A model generated the notes under the pieces. It was not told the origin of the DNA and did not search any database. It worked only from the letters and a program-made list of their open reading frames with translations. Of a stretch of 64,000 bases of DNA, positions 7,923 to 16,359 are shown in pieces. Source of the stretch: Bacillus carboniphilus (GTDB lineage: Bacteria > Bacillota > Bacilli > Bacillales > JC228); contig NZ_BAAADJ010000063.1 of the NCBI RefSeq assembly GCF_039522365.1, positions 1 to 64,000 on the forward strand, given 5' to 3'. The translations under genes and the position numbers were made by a program. Positions within the stretch are counted from its first letter, which is position 1. Every line of letters starts with the position of its first letter.

Positions 7923-9345
7923 ATTTCGATGACACCTTACTTTTGGCTGGAGCTTGATGGATTGCCTGCCCCTTTATCGCTTCTACCGCTTCTAACAAGG
8001 CTTCGTTCATGCTTGGGTGTGGATACGATGGGAATAACAAGTCTTCGTCTCTTGCTACCATTTCTAGAGCATTAACACCCGTAGAGATTAACTCTACTGC
8101 CCCTTCACCAATCATATGAAAGCCCAAAATGCGGTCTGTTTTTCTTTCCTTAATGACTTTTACAAAGCCATCCTTCTGACCTTTTAAACTAGCAAATCCA
8201 TTTCCTGCTAAAGAGAACTGGCCCGCTTCATAGGATAAACCTTGCTTGTTTACTTCTTCTTCCGTTAGTCCCACCGTTGCAATTGGTGGTTGCGAGTGAA
8301 TCACGGTTGGCATATAGTGTTCATCCCATTCGGAAGGCTGACCAGCAATCACTTCTGCAGCAACTTTCCCTTGACGGATTGCTTTAACCGCAAGCTGTTT
8401 TCCACCCGTTACATCCCCAATGGCATAGATGTTCCCAATAGAAGTTTGACATTGTGCATTCACTGTAATAAATCCGGAATCATCCATCTGCATCCCTAAG
8501 CGATCAATACCAAGTTCACCTACGTTTGCTTCGTAGTTAGCATTACTATAAAAATACTCACTACTTAAGTTTTGAAGGTCCCCTTTGTTATCTAATACTT
8601 CCACATGAACCTCTGGACCATTCTCTTCAACTTTTTCAATGTGACCGGCTATTAACTTTATCTTCTTTTTCTTACACTGTCTTTTTAGTTCTTTTATAAT
8701 GGCTTCATCTAAATAAGCTAAGTCTTCATCATTCAAGACACAAGTGACCATACTGCCCAATGCCGCATACGAAATGGCCACTTCTAGCGCAATATAATCT
8801 CCACCATCCACAATCAGAGATGCCGGGATTTCTTTTAAACTATAGACTGTTCTTTCGTTTACAATTTGGGTGTTTCCCTTAAAATGAGGGACAACACAAC
8901 TCCCCGTCGCAATTATGGCTTGATTGAATCGATAGACATCAAACTGATGGCCATTTTCTACACCAATTCGATCATCGGATAAGAAGGAAGCACTCCCTTC
9001 TAATCTTTCAATCTTGTTCGCTTTACAGAGTGCCTCTACCCCTGTTCTTAGCTGGGAAATGACTTGATCTTTGTAGGTTTGCAGCTGACCAAAGTCCAAG
9101 TCTGGCTTCTCTACATGAAAGCCCAACTTATTCAGATGAGGAAACAGTTGACTCTGCTTGGCTGCTTCTGCAAACACTTTCGATGGAATACAGCCTTCAT
9201 TTAAACAAGCTCCACCCACATGTTTCTTTTCAATCAGAGTAACTTCCTTTCCTAATTGAGCCGCACGAATCGCTGCAGAATATCCACCAGGACCTCCTCC
9301 AATGATGACGACATCTCGATCCATTGCTAATTCTCCAACAACCAT
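7921..9345 (-). CDS. lpdA: Dihydrolipoyl dehydrogenase (E3)
   Basis: This is the FAD flavoprotein that reoxidises the lipoyl arm of the E2 core and makes NADH. The 474 residues include the FAD-binding GGGPGG motif (16-21) and the redox disulfide Cys47/Cys52 (GGACLNEGCIPSK). A second FAD segment (GNIYAIGDV) and the C-terminal His-Glu dyad region (SYPHPSMNEALLEAV) follow. The NAD-domain glycine motif is weaker than usual (LIVDGGDYIALEVA in place of GxGxxG), which is worth noting. Its ATG directly abuts the E2 stop. It is the last gene of the operon. Confidence 0.92.
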   Translation of the reverse strand: MVVGELAMDRDVVIIGGGPGGYSAAIRAAQLGKEVTLIEKKHVGGACLNEGCIPSKVFAEAAKQSQLFPHLNKLGFHVEKPDLDFGQLQTYKDQVISQLRTGVEALCKANKIERLEGSASFLSDDRIGVENGHQFDVYRFNQAIIATGSCVVPHFKGNTQIVNERTVYSLKEIPASLIVDGGDYIALEVAISYAALGSMVTCVLNDEDLAYLDEAIIKELKRQCKKKKIKLIAGHIEKVEENGPEVHVEVLDNKGDLQNLSSEYFYSNANYEANVGELGIDRLGMQMDDSGFITVNAQCQTSIGNIYAIGDVTGGKQLAVKAIRQGKVAAEVIAGQPSEWDEHYMPTVIHSQPPIATVGLTEEEVNKQGLSYEAGQFSLAGNGFASLKGQKDGFVKVIKERKTDRILGFHMIGEGAVELISTGVNALEMVARDEDLLFPSYPHPSMNEALLEAVEAIKGQAIHQAPAKSKVSSK

Positions 9346-10593
9346 TTAGACCAACTCCACTAGTAAAAGACTTGGATTTTCTAATAATTCAGCTAATCGA
9401 TTAGTAAAAGCAACGGCTGTCGCGCCATCTGCCACTCGATGGTCAAATGACATGGAAACGTTCATAACAGAACCGATTACGATTTCCCCGTTTTTAACAA
9501 TCGGTCTTTCTTTTGTTTTATGGAAAGCCAACAGGGCTGTTTCTGGATAATTGATAATTGGGGTTGCCCCGATACTTCCTAATGGACCCACATTTGAAAT
9601 TGTAAAAGTACTGCCTTGAATATCACGAGCTGTTAATTTGTTTTCCGTTGCTTTTTTCGTGTATTCTTTCATTTCGTTATGAATCGTAATGAGGGATTTT
9701 CTCTCAACATGATGAATCACTGGGACAATAAGGCCTTCTTTTGTGTCTGCTGCAAGGCCGATATTGTAATAATTTTTGAGACGTATTTCTTCTTTTTCCT
9801 CGTCTAAAGTTGCGTTAAAAACCGGAAAATCTTTTAACGTAAGCTGCACTGCTTTTACAAAGAAAGCGGCCAATGAAATGTTTTTCCCCGCCGCTTTTAA
9901 TTGGCTACGGACTTTGATTAACTCAGTGATCTCTAATTCTTCGAAGTGAGTGACATGTGGGATCGTATAGAGAGATTGACTCATTTTCTTTGCAATCTGT
10001 TTTCTTCGTCCCTTAAATGGGATGATGGTTTCTTCAGCTTGCGGTTGTTCATACGTTCTAGTTGGGAGCTCTACTACTTTTTCTTCAACTGCCACCGCAG
10101 CCTCATCGTTAGAGTTTAAGGACTCGATAAAACGATAAACATCTTCATCTGTTACCCTACCTGCAGGTCCGGTCCCTTTTACTTGTTCAATATCAATTCC
10201 GTTTTCCCTCGCAATTTTTCTTGTATAAGGCGCTGCTAAAACGGCTCGACTCTGACTTGGTTGATATGTAGTCGTTATTTCTTTTGTAACCGTCTGCTTT
10301 TTTTCATCAGATGCAATGGTTTTTGTTTCTTCTTTTACCTGCTTAGCACTGTTAGAACCTTTTGCTTCTATTAAAAGTAAAGTAGTTCCTACCGTTACTG
10401 TTGAGCCGGTGTCAATGACGATTTCTTTAACGACACCGTCTGCAGGACACGGAAGTTCCGCTGTCATTTTATCTGTTTGAACCTCCACTAATGGTTGGTC
10501 ACTTTTAACTTGGTCACCTGGTTTTACAAAGTAATGCAGTACCTCTGCTTCTGTCATTCCTTCTCCAATATCGTGAAGCTTAACTTCAAGCAT
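9346..10593 (-). CDS. 2-oxoacid dehydrogenase E2 acyltransferase
   Basis: This is the core subunit that moves the acyl group from E1 to CoA. The 415 residues contain, in order: a lipoyl domain with lipoylated Lys42 (QTDKMTA), a Thr/Lys/Gln-rich linker, and a peripheral-subunit-binding domain (PYTRKIARENGIDIEQVKG). The C-terminal catalytic domain has the active-site SFDHRVADGA. One lipoyl domain fits branched-chain-type or similar E2 proteins. Gene context (phenylalanine dehydrogenase and paa genes) suggests phenylacetyl-CoA formation, although a branched-chain acyl role cannot be excluded from sequence. Confidence 0.9.
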   Translation of the reverse strand: MLEVKLHDIGEGMTEAEVLHYFVKPGDQVKSDQPLVEVQTDKMTAELPCPADGVVKEIVIDTGSTVTVGTTLLLIEAKGSNSAKQVKEETKTIASDEKKQTVTKEITTTYQPSQSRAVLAAPYTRKIARENGIDIEQVKGTGPAGRVTDEDVYRFIESLNSNDEAAVAVEEKVVELPTRTYEQPQAEETIIPFKGRRKQIAKKMSQSLYTIPHVTHFEELEITELIKVRSQLKAAGKNISLAAFFVKAVQLTLKDFPVFNATLDEEKEEIRLKNYYNIGLAADTKEGLIVPVIHHVERKSLITIHNEMKEYTKKATENKLTARDIQGSTFTISNVGPLGSIGATPIINYPETALLAFHKTKERPIVKNGEIVIGSVMNVSMSFDHRVADGATAVAFTNRLAELLENPSLLLVELV

Positions 10594-10608
10594 GAAATCA
10601 CCTCTTTT

Positions 10609-11610
10609 CTAGAATTGAGCCGCATCTATAATGGCTTTCATCACTCGTTTTGGTGTAGGTAAGTAATGGTCCTCTAGTGCCGCGAACGGTACAGGGACGT
10701 CAAATCCAGTTACTCTTTGAATAGGAGCCTTCAAGTATAAGAAAGATGTATCATTGATAATCGCCATCACATCATTGGATACGCCACCTGTGGCATGCGC
10801 CTCATGTACGATCACAACTCGACCGGTCTTTTGAACAGATTCTGCAATTGCCTCACGATCTAGTGGATATAGCGTACGTAGATCGATGACTTCACAGGAA
10901 ATCCCCTGGGCTTCTGCTTCTTTGACAGCCTTCATACATACAGGGACCATCGCGCCCCAAGCTATAACCGTCACATCTTGACCTGGCTGAACCGTTTTGG
11001 CTTTTCCAATTTCAACCGTGTACTTTCCTTCTGGTACTTCTTCACGGCTAGAACGGTAGGAATGGAGAGCTTCCATAAATAAAACGGGATCTGGATCCTC
11101 AACACTCGCTATTAAAAGTCCCTTTGCATCATATGGATTGGATGGACAGACCACCTTGATTCCAGGCATATGCGTAAACAGGGATTCAACACTATCAGAG
11201 TGAATTTCAGGAGCACGAACACCAGCCCCATATGGAGCTCGAATGACCATTGGCACTGAATATTTGCCCATTGTTCTCATTCGAATACGCGTTGCATGCG
11301 TCATAATTTGCTCATAAGCCGGGTAAATAAAGCCTAAAAACTGAATTTCTGCTATAGGTAAATATCCATTGATCGCCATTCCGATGGACACACCAATAAT
11401 ACCTGACTCACTAAGGGGTGTATCGACAACTCGGTCTTCCCCGAACTCTTCTTGGAGACCATCTGTTGCACGGAATACCCCACCGTTTTTACCGACATCT
11501 TCCCCTAAAATGAGAACATTCTCCTTCTCATCTAGCATGGTTCTCATGGCATCTGTAATTGCTTGAATCATCGTTAACTTCTTCGTTTTCGTTGACGTTT
11601 CTACAGTCAT
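10609..11610 (-). CDS. 2-oxoacid dehydrogenase E1 beta subunit
   Basis: This is the pyrimidine-side subunit of the thiamine-diphosphate E1 heterotetramer. The 333 residues include ENVLILGEDVGKNGGVFRAT (the Glu of GEDVG activates ThDP), the PLSESGIIGVSIGMA segment, and the transketolase C-terminal domain (GKAKTVQPGQDVTVIAWG, VHEAHATGGVSNDV). Its start has GAGGTG. It begins 3 nt after the E1 alpha stop, so the two subunits are translationally coupled. The sequence is of BkdAB/PdhB type; substrate specificity is inferred from the neighbouring phenylalanine dehydrogenase gene. Confidence 0.9.
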   Translation of the reverse strand: MTVETSTKTKKLTMIQAITDAMRTMLDEKENVLILGEDVGKNGGVFRATDGLQEEFGEDRVVDTPLSESGIIGVSIGMAINGYLPIAEIQFLGFIYPAYEQIMTHATRIRMRTMGKYSVPMVIRAPYGAGVRAPEIHSDSVESLFTHMPGIKVVCPSNPYDAKGLLIASVEDPDPVLFMEALHSYRSSREEVPEGKYTVEIGKAKTVQPGQDVTVIAWGAMVPVCMKAVKEAEAQGISCEVIDLRTLYPLDREAIAESVQKTGRVVIVHEAHATGGVSNDVMAIINDTSFLYLKAPIQRVTGFDVPVPFAALEDHYLPTPKRVMKAIIDAAQF

Positions 11611-11613
11611 GCT

Positions 11614-12678
11614 TTATTCACCTCTTAGCGTCTGAAGGTATTGTTCTTTTTGATCTTGAATCGTCCAGGTTGCCTTTTCAAATACATGGTCAAATAGGTC
11701 ATTCACATCCGGCTTAGGGAAAGCTTCCATTTCTTTAACCGCATCTTCAATTTCTTGAGCCATTTCTTCTTTAACCTGATTCACCCATTCTTCGTCCCAG
11801 AGATCATGGTTTTTCATGTATCTTTCAAGTCTTAAAATCGGATCAATTTCTTCTCTTTTTTGATTACTTTCTTCTTGGTTCCGATATTTTGTAGGATCAT
11901 CAGCTGTCGTATGAGCACCAAATCTCCACGTAACGGCCTCAATTAACGTTGGCCCATCTCCATTACGTGCACGCTCAAAGGCTTTTTTCGTTTCAAAATA
12001 AACAGCAAAAATATCATTACCATCCACGCGGACACCTGGAATTCCATAAGCAACAGATTTCTGAGCAATCGTTTCCGAATTCATTTGCCTTTCAATTGGC
12101 ACAGAAATGGCATAGCTATTGTTTTGATTAAATAAAACGACAGGTGCTTTAAATACACTGGCAAAGTTCAAGCCTTCATGGAAATCTCCCTCAGACGTTG
12201 CTCCATCACCGAAATAAACAATAGCAGCATTTTTGGTTCCTTTTCTCTTTTCCGCTAATGCAGCTCCCGTAGCATGTGGGATTTGGGTCGCAATCGGTAC
12301 AGCTGGCGGGAAAATATGCTTTCCTTCCGGTGCTACACAACCTTCTACCCTTCCATTCCAATAAAGGAAGACACGAGGCATATTGTGCCCAAAAGTTAAG
12401 CTTGCCGCATGATCTCGGTAAGTTGGGAATAACCAGTCATTCTCTTCTAAAGAAAGTGCACTCCCTACTTGTGCTGCTTCTTGCCCTTCAAAGGGTGCAT
12501 AGGTTCCAAGACGTCCTTGACGTTGTAAGCTAATCGCTTTTCTATCAAAGGTTCGAACGCGCGTTAAATGTTTATAAAAGGTTTGAACTAGTTCTTTTGT
12601 GATGAGTTTCCCATAAGATTCATCATTCAAATTTCCTTGTGTATCAACGTACTGAATAAGTGGAAATTGGTCTTTCAT
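11614..12678 (-). CDS. 2-oxoacid dehydrogenase E1 alpha subunit
   Basis: This is the ThDP pyrophosphate-binding subunit that decarboxylates the 2-oxoacid. The 354 residues contain the ThDP motif GDGATSEGDFHEGLNFA through FNQNNSYAIS (GDG-x(n)-NN) and the phosphorylation-loop region RFGAHTTADDPTKYR. The ATG at 12678 is chosen because GAGGTG precedes it; a GTG three codons upstream overlaps that site. It follows the dehydrogenase gene by 20 nt. The most economical reading in context is oxidative decarboxylation of phenylpyruvate to phenylacetyl-CoA. Confidence 0.9.
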   Translation of the reverse strand: MKDQFPLIQYVDTQGNLNDESYGKLITKELVQTFYKHLTRVRTFDRKAISLQRQGRLGTYAPFEGQEAAQVGSALSLEENDWLFPTYRDHAASLTFGHNMPRVFLYWNGRVEGCVAPEGKHIFPPAVPIATQIPHATGAALAEKRKGTKNAAIVYFGDGATSEGDFHEGLNFASVFKAPVVLFNQNNSYAISVPIERQMNSETIAQKSVAYGIPGVRVDGNDIFAVYFETKKAFERARNGDGPTLIEAVTWRFGAHTTADDPTKYRNQEESNQKREEIDPILRLERYMKNHDLWDEEWVNQVKEEMAQEIEDAVKEMEAFPKPDVNDLFDHVFEKATWTIQDQKEQYLQTLRGE

Positions 12679-12698
12679 CGAATTCACCTCTTTTTAGA

Positions 12699-13805
12699 TT
12701 AGTTACGAATATCCCATTTCGGTCTTTTGCTATGAGCAAACATACTATTTCTCTTTTTACGCGCTTCTAATCTTTCTTCGCAGAAGCGGTCTGCTGCTTT
12801 GTAGGTTGGTACTCCGTGTGATTCGGAATATTTATAGACTTGTAGTAAAGAAGAATAGATGGCTTCTGTTTTCTTTAAGACTCTTTCCTTGTTTGGCCCG
12901 TATAACTCATCTGCCACCTGAATAAGTCCACCGGCATTCACGATATAATCAGGTGCATACAGGATGCCCTTTTGTTGAAGAAGGTCTCCGTGTCTTTCAG
13001 CTAATAATTGATTGTTCGCTGAACCAGCGATAGCCTTCACTTTAAGAGCTTCGATCGTTTCATCGTTTAATATGCCACCTAATGCACACGGAACAAAAAC
13101 ATCTGCCGGAACACTATACAATTCATCAGCGGTAACCGCCTTCACTTGTCCGTTTAGGGTTGGAGCCTTCTCTAGTAAACTCTCAACTGCTTTTTCGTTA
13201 ATATCGTAAACATATAAGTCACAGCCTTGTTCTAATAGGTGCTCAGCAACCTTCATCCCCACTTTTCCAAGTCCTTGGATAGAGTAGACTTTTCCTGAAA
13301 GATTCTTTGAGCCAAACGCTGCTTCATTCGTCGCCTGAATTCCATAGATGACACCAAGTGAAGTAGGAACAGAAGAATCCCCACTTCCACCATATGCCTC
13401 AGGAACGCCAACAATACAATTTGTTTCCTTAGCTGCATGAACAAAATCCTCTGGAGTCGTCCCCATATCCGTCCCTGTATAAAACCTTCCATTCAAGGAA
13501 TCTACGAATTGACCAAAGGCTCGGAATAGTTCAGGAGATTTATCTTTTGAAGGGTCACCAATGATGACGGATTTTCCTCCTCCAAAATCAACATCTGCTG
13601 CTGCACATTTGTAAGTCATTCCCTTAGATAAACGAAGAACATCCTCTAATGCTTCATCAAAAGATGCATAAGGTCTCATTCTACAACCACCAAGAGCCGG
13701 ACCTAGAGTTGTATCGTGAATGGCAATAATGGCTTTAAGGCCAGTAGACGGGTCATTACAAAGAACCACCTGTTCATGTTCATGTATGTGAGTAAACATA
13801 TCCAT
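12699..13805 (-). CDS. Phenylalanine dehydrogenase
   Basis: It converts L-phenylalanine and NAD+ to phenylpyruvate, ammonia and NADH in the cytoplasm. The 368 residues carry the ELFV-dehydrogenase catalytic lysines Lys66 (GMTYKCA) and Lys78 (FGGGKSV) and the Rossmann motif QGLGKVG. Features seen in phenylalanine rather than leucine enzymes are GGCRMRPY, the [10 protein letters not shown] segment (leucine enzymes have AGLNLGGGK) and the C-terminal KRPKWDIRN, as I remember from B. badius PheDH. It is the second gene of the operon, 20 nt before E1 alpha, with a cre-like box just upstream. Confidence 0.87.
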   Translation of the reverse strand: MDMFTHIHEHEQVVLCNDPSTGLKAIIAIHDTTLGPALGGCRMRPYASFDEALEDVLRLSKGMTYKCAAADVDFGGGKSVIIGDPSKDKSPELFRAFGQFVDSLNGRFYTGTDMGTTPEDFVHAAKETNCIVGVPEAYGGSGDSSVPTSLGVIYGIQATNEAAFGSKNLSGKVYSIQGLGKVGMKVAEHLLEQGCDLYVYDINEKAVESLLEKAPTLNGQVKAVTADELYSVPADVFVPCALGGILNDETIEALKVKAIAGSANNQLLAERHGDLLQQKGILYAPDYIVNAGGLIQVADELYGPNKERVLKKTEAIYSSLLQVYKYSESHGVPTYKAADRFCEERLEARKKRNSMFAHSKRPKWDIRN

Positions 13806-13820
13806 GTTAAATCCCCCTTG

Positions 13821-13834
13821 AGTAAACGCTTACA
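13821..13834 (-). promoter_or_regulatory. cre-like CcpA box before the phenylalanine dehydrogenase gene
   Basis: On the minus strand the box reads TGTAAGCGTTTACT. It matches the CcpA consensus TGNAANCGNNNNCA except at the last base. It lies in the 50-nt gap between the thioesterase and dehydrogenase genes, where it could block elongation under glucose. Confidence 0.55.
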
Positions 13835-13855
13835 TTTTGTCCTATAAAATTTTGT

Positions 13856-14251
13856 TTACACTAATGAAGCTTGTATTTTATTTTGGATTTCCTCTTTCGG
13901 TAAGATATATTGGACAACTTCTCCCTCACCAATGATTCCTCTCTCATTAAAAGCTGTGACTTTCGTGACTACCTTATGCTTCTTATATTCAGTGAGCTCT
14001 GCTGTAACTCGGATGTTCGTGCCAGCCGCTGTTGGAGCCACATGCTTTACGGAAACAGCTCCTCCAATACCCTCTTCATGATCTTCTAAAAAGGGGAGAA
14101 TGATTTGTCTAGCTGCCCATTCCATATGGTATACCATCGATACAGTTGAATAGGCTGGATGAACGACATTCCCCTCAAATTGCGCATACATGTCTGGTGT
14201 CACAACAGCTTCAATCGTTGCTGTCTGTCCAACTTTCATTCCTTCTTTCAT
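13856..14251 (-). CDS. Hot-dog thioesterase (FlK-like)
   Basis: The product is 131 residues. It resembles the single-domain hot-dog thioesterases of the fluoroacetyl-CoA thioesterase group, with MKVGQTATIEAVVTPDM at the N-terminus, VHPAYSTVSMVYHMEWAAR and a conserved VSVKHVAPTAAGTNIRVTAEL. It probably hydrolyses acyl-CoA esters. In this setting it may relieve CoA trapping as phenylacetyl-CoA or its dead-end products, the role PaaI plays elsewhere; that is inference. It is the first gene of the Phe operon and starts about 116 nt downstream of the shared operator. Confidence 0.75.
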   Translation of the reverse strand: MKEGMKVGQTATIEAVVTPDMYAQFEGNVVHPAYSTVSMVYHMEWAARQIILPFLEDHEEGIGGAVSVKHVAPTAAGTNIRVTAELTEYKKHKVVTKVTAFNERGIIGEGEVVQYILPKEEIQNKIQASLV

Positions 14252-14366
14252 GTTCCCATCCCCATATAAAAGAATTAAGTAATGAAGCGCTTTCAAAAAT
14301 GAACAAAAAAAATAAAATAAGAATAATAGATTACTATTATTTCTATTTTATTGTAGGTAAGTTTTA

Positions 14367-14414
14367 TGACGTATATTTAACGTTATCATATCATTACGTT
14401 ATAAAAGTAGTCAA
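14367..14414 (-). promoter_or_regulatory. Promoter and operator of the Phe/2-oxoacid dehydrogenase operon
   Basis: On the minus strand a -35 TTGACT (14409-14414), an 18-bp spacer and a -10 TATGAT (14385-14390) are visible. Overlapping the -10 and the start site lies TGACGT-N7-ACGTTAT (14367-14386, plus-strand reading). An extra TACGTTAT (14395-14402) lies within the spacer. The same arrangement, at the same offset from the -10, occurs before paaA. This suggests repression by a common regulator. Confidence 0.65.
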
Positions 14415-14492
14415 TATTTTGAGTGAATTTTCGGACGCTTCGAATAACTTTAGGGACTTTGGTTATAGGAATGAGAGCCTTCTCCAACCCAT

Positions 14493-14522
14493 AAAAAAAT
14501 AGCCCTAGATTCCTCCAGAGCT
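14493..14522 (-). terminator. Terminator of the ABC transporter operon
   Basis: AGCTCT and AGGGCT (with a G-U pair) form a short stem followed on the minus strand by ATTTTTTTAT. It lies 10 nt after the ATPase stop codon. Confidence 0.55.
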
Positions 14523-14531
14523 GTCTTCTTA

Positions 14532-15338
14532 TTATACGGATAAAATCGACCGGTCATTCGCCATCTGCTCTCCACGAATTCGTTGGAATTCATCGAGTAG
14601 GTCTTTTACAGTTAATGATTTCTTTTCTTCTTCATTGGCTTCGAAAATGATTTGTCCCTTATCCATCATGATGAGTCGGTTTCCTAGATCAATGGCCTGT
14701 TGCATATTGTGTGTCACCATTAGAGTCGTTAATTGGTGATCCGCAACAATCTCCTTTGTTAGCTTTGTAATGAGTTCCGCTCTAGAAGGATCTAGGGCGG
14801 CCGTATGTTCATCTAACAATAGAATATTCGGTTCTGTGAAGGTAGCCATGAGCAAGGATAATGCTTGGCGTTCTCCTCCTGATAATAATCCTACTTTCGC
14901 ATTCAGCCGTGTCTCCAGGCCAAGGTTTAAACTCTTTAACACTTCAAGGAAAAGTTGGCGTCGCTCTTTCGTTACTGCCCTGCGTAACCCTCGTTTTTTA
15001 TTTCGAGAATACGCCATTGCCAAATTCTCTTCAATGGTCATCGTAGGTGCAGTTCCAGCCATCGGGTCCTGAAAAACACGGCCTATAAGCTTTGACCGCT
15101 TATATTCAGGAAGATTCGTCACGTCTTGATCAGCAATCGTCACCGTACCAACATCTGGCTTAATCACACCAGAAATCACGTTCATAAGTGTTGATTTCCC
15201 AGCTCCATTACTACCGATAATCGTGACAAAATCTCCTTTTTTCAGGGAAAGATTGATGCGACTGAGTGCCACCTTTTCGTCTAAAGTACCCTCATTAAAA
15301 ATCTTGTTAATCTCCTTTAGATGTAGCAACCCCGTCAC
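14532..15338 (-). CDS. ABC transporter ATP-binding protein (TrpZ-like)
   Basis: This is the energising subunit of a solute importer. The 268 residues show Walker A GSNGAGKST (about 38-46), the signature LSGGERQALSLLM and Walker B NILLLDEH, with the switch His in MVTHNM. The gene overlaps the permease gene by 32 nt and starts at GTG 15338. The three-gene set (PF04392-type binding protein, LivH-like permease, ATPase) is that of the putative tryptophan/tyrosine importers TrpXYZ. Here the location and shared operator point to an aromatic substrate such as phenylalanine or phenylacetate. Confidence 0.88.
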   Translation of the reverse strand: MTGLLHLKEINKIFNEGTLDEKVALSRINLSLKKGDFVTIIGSNGAGKSTLMNVISGVIKPDVGTVTIADQDVTNLPEYKRSKLIGRVFQDPMAGTAPTMTIEENLAMAYSRNKKRGLRRAVTKERRQLFLEVLKSLNLGLETRLNAKVGLLSGGERQALSLLMATFTEPNILLLDEHTAALDPSRAELITKLTKEIVADHQLTTLMVTHNMQQAIDLGNRLIMMDKGQIIFEANEEEKKSLTVKDLLDEFQRIRGEQMANDRSILSV

Positions 15339-16344
15339 CTTCTTTCATTTCGATATTCGCCAACATTTCATTGTGCCTTTTCAGTTTTCTACGTTTTTCT
15401 TTTTGCTTGTCAATTACCTTAGGTAGGATAAGCGCAAGTATTACAATCGTTGCGGTAATAAGCTTCATATCACTCGCATTTAGTATTTTGAATTGTAAAG
15501 CCCACCCGACTACCATTCGGTAAATGATAGCTCCACCTATAACTGCAAATGTTGTTCGAACAATCGATTTTGTACCAAAAATAGCTTCACCGATAATAAC
15601 GGATGCAAGACCTGTAACAATCATCCCTACACCCATTGTGACATCTGCACTTCCTTGGTACTGGGCAATAAGGGCACCTGATAACGCTACAAAGGCATTC
15701 GATACTCCAAGACCTATAACAATTAAATAGTCTGTATTACCTGAAAAGCTTCTAATCATTCTTTGGTTATCCCCCGTTGCCCGAATAGCCAAACCAACTT
15801 CTGTTTTTAGAAGAATATCAGTAATGACTTTAACTAGAAGTGTAATGACTATCATGATGAAGATAACTCCATAATCTGTTGGGAGTATTTTCACTCCCAT
15901 GGAACCAAAAATATTGTTAAAAAACGTGTTAATCCCGAGCGATGCCGCTAGATTTTCAACAGGTGTAAAAATTGTTTCAACATTTAACAAGGGAATGTTC
16001 GGTCTACTTGCTGTTGTCGAAGTAGTACCCATTACTCTAAGATTGATGGAATAAAGGGCTGTCATCATCAATATCCCGGAAAGTAACGGGTTAATTCCCC
16101 CTTTGGTATGCAGGACCCCTGTAATACTACCTGCAACAAAACCTAAAATAATGGCGGCTCCTGTTGCGAATACTGGATTATATCCAAGAGTTATTAACGT
16201 TGCTGCAGTTGCAGCACCCGTTACGAAGCTTCCATCTACTGTTAAATCTGGGAAGTCTAGGATTCGGAAAGAAAGGTACACACCTAATGCCATAATGGCA
16301 TAGATCACTCCAACCTCTACCGATCCAAAAGTGGCCGAAAACAT
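15307..16344 (-). CDS. ABC transporter permease (TrpY-like)
   Basis: The product is 345 residues, a multi-helix permease of the branched-chain amino acid/LivH type. Helix-rich segments run from VEVGVIYAIMALGVYLSF to IVILALILPKVIDKQ, and a cytoplasmic coupling loop contains TEVGLAIRATGDNQRMIRS. The C-terminus is a charged tail (KQKEKRRKLKRH). It lies 15 nt after the binding-protein gene and overlaps the ATPase gene. It would pass the solute delivered by the lipoprotein at 16360-17358. Confidence 0.87.
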   Translation of the reverse strand: MFSATFGSVEVGVIYAIMALGVYLSFRILDFPDLTVDGSFVTGAATAATLITLGYNPVFATGAAIILGFVAGSITGVLHTKGGINPLLSGILMMTALYSINLRVMGTTSTTASRPNIPLLNVETIFTPVENLAASLGINTFFNNIFGSMGVKILPTDYGVIFIMIVITLLVKVITDILLKTEVGLAIRATGDNQRMIRSFSGNTDYLIVIGLGVSNAFVALSGALIAQYQGSADVTMGVGMIVTGLASVIIGEAIFGTKSIVRTTFAVIGGAIIYRMVVGWALQFKILNASDMKLITATIVILALILPKVIDKQKEKRRKLKRHNEMLANIEMKEGDGVATSKGD

Positions 16345-16359
16345 GTGATCAACTCCTAA

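Noticed and set aside
10609-12678. Plain branched-chain 2-oxoacid dehydrogenase (bkd) label
   Set aside because: The usual ptb, bcd and buk neighbours are absent and phenylalanine dehydrogenase heads the set, so a phenylpyruvate role is favoured, though not proven.
12699-13805. Leucine dehydrogenase
   Set aside because: The residues near the active site ([14 protein letters not shown]) and the C-terminus fit phenylalanine dehydrogenase better.
14146-14502. 118-codon plus-strand frame over the thioesterase promoter
   Set aside because: It is antisense to the thioesterase start and covers the promoter and operator; no ribosome site.
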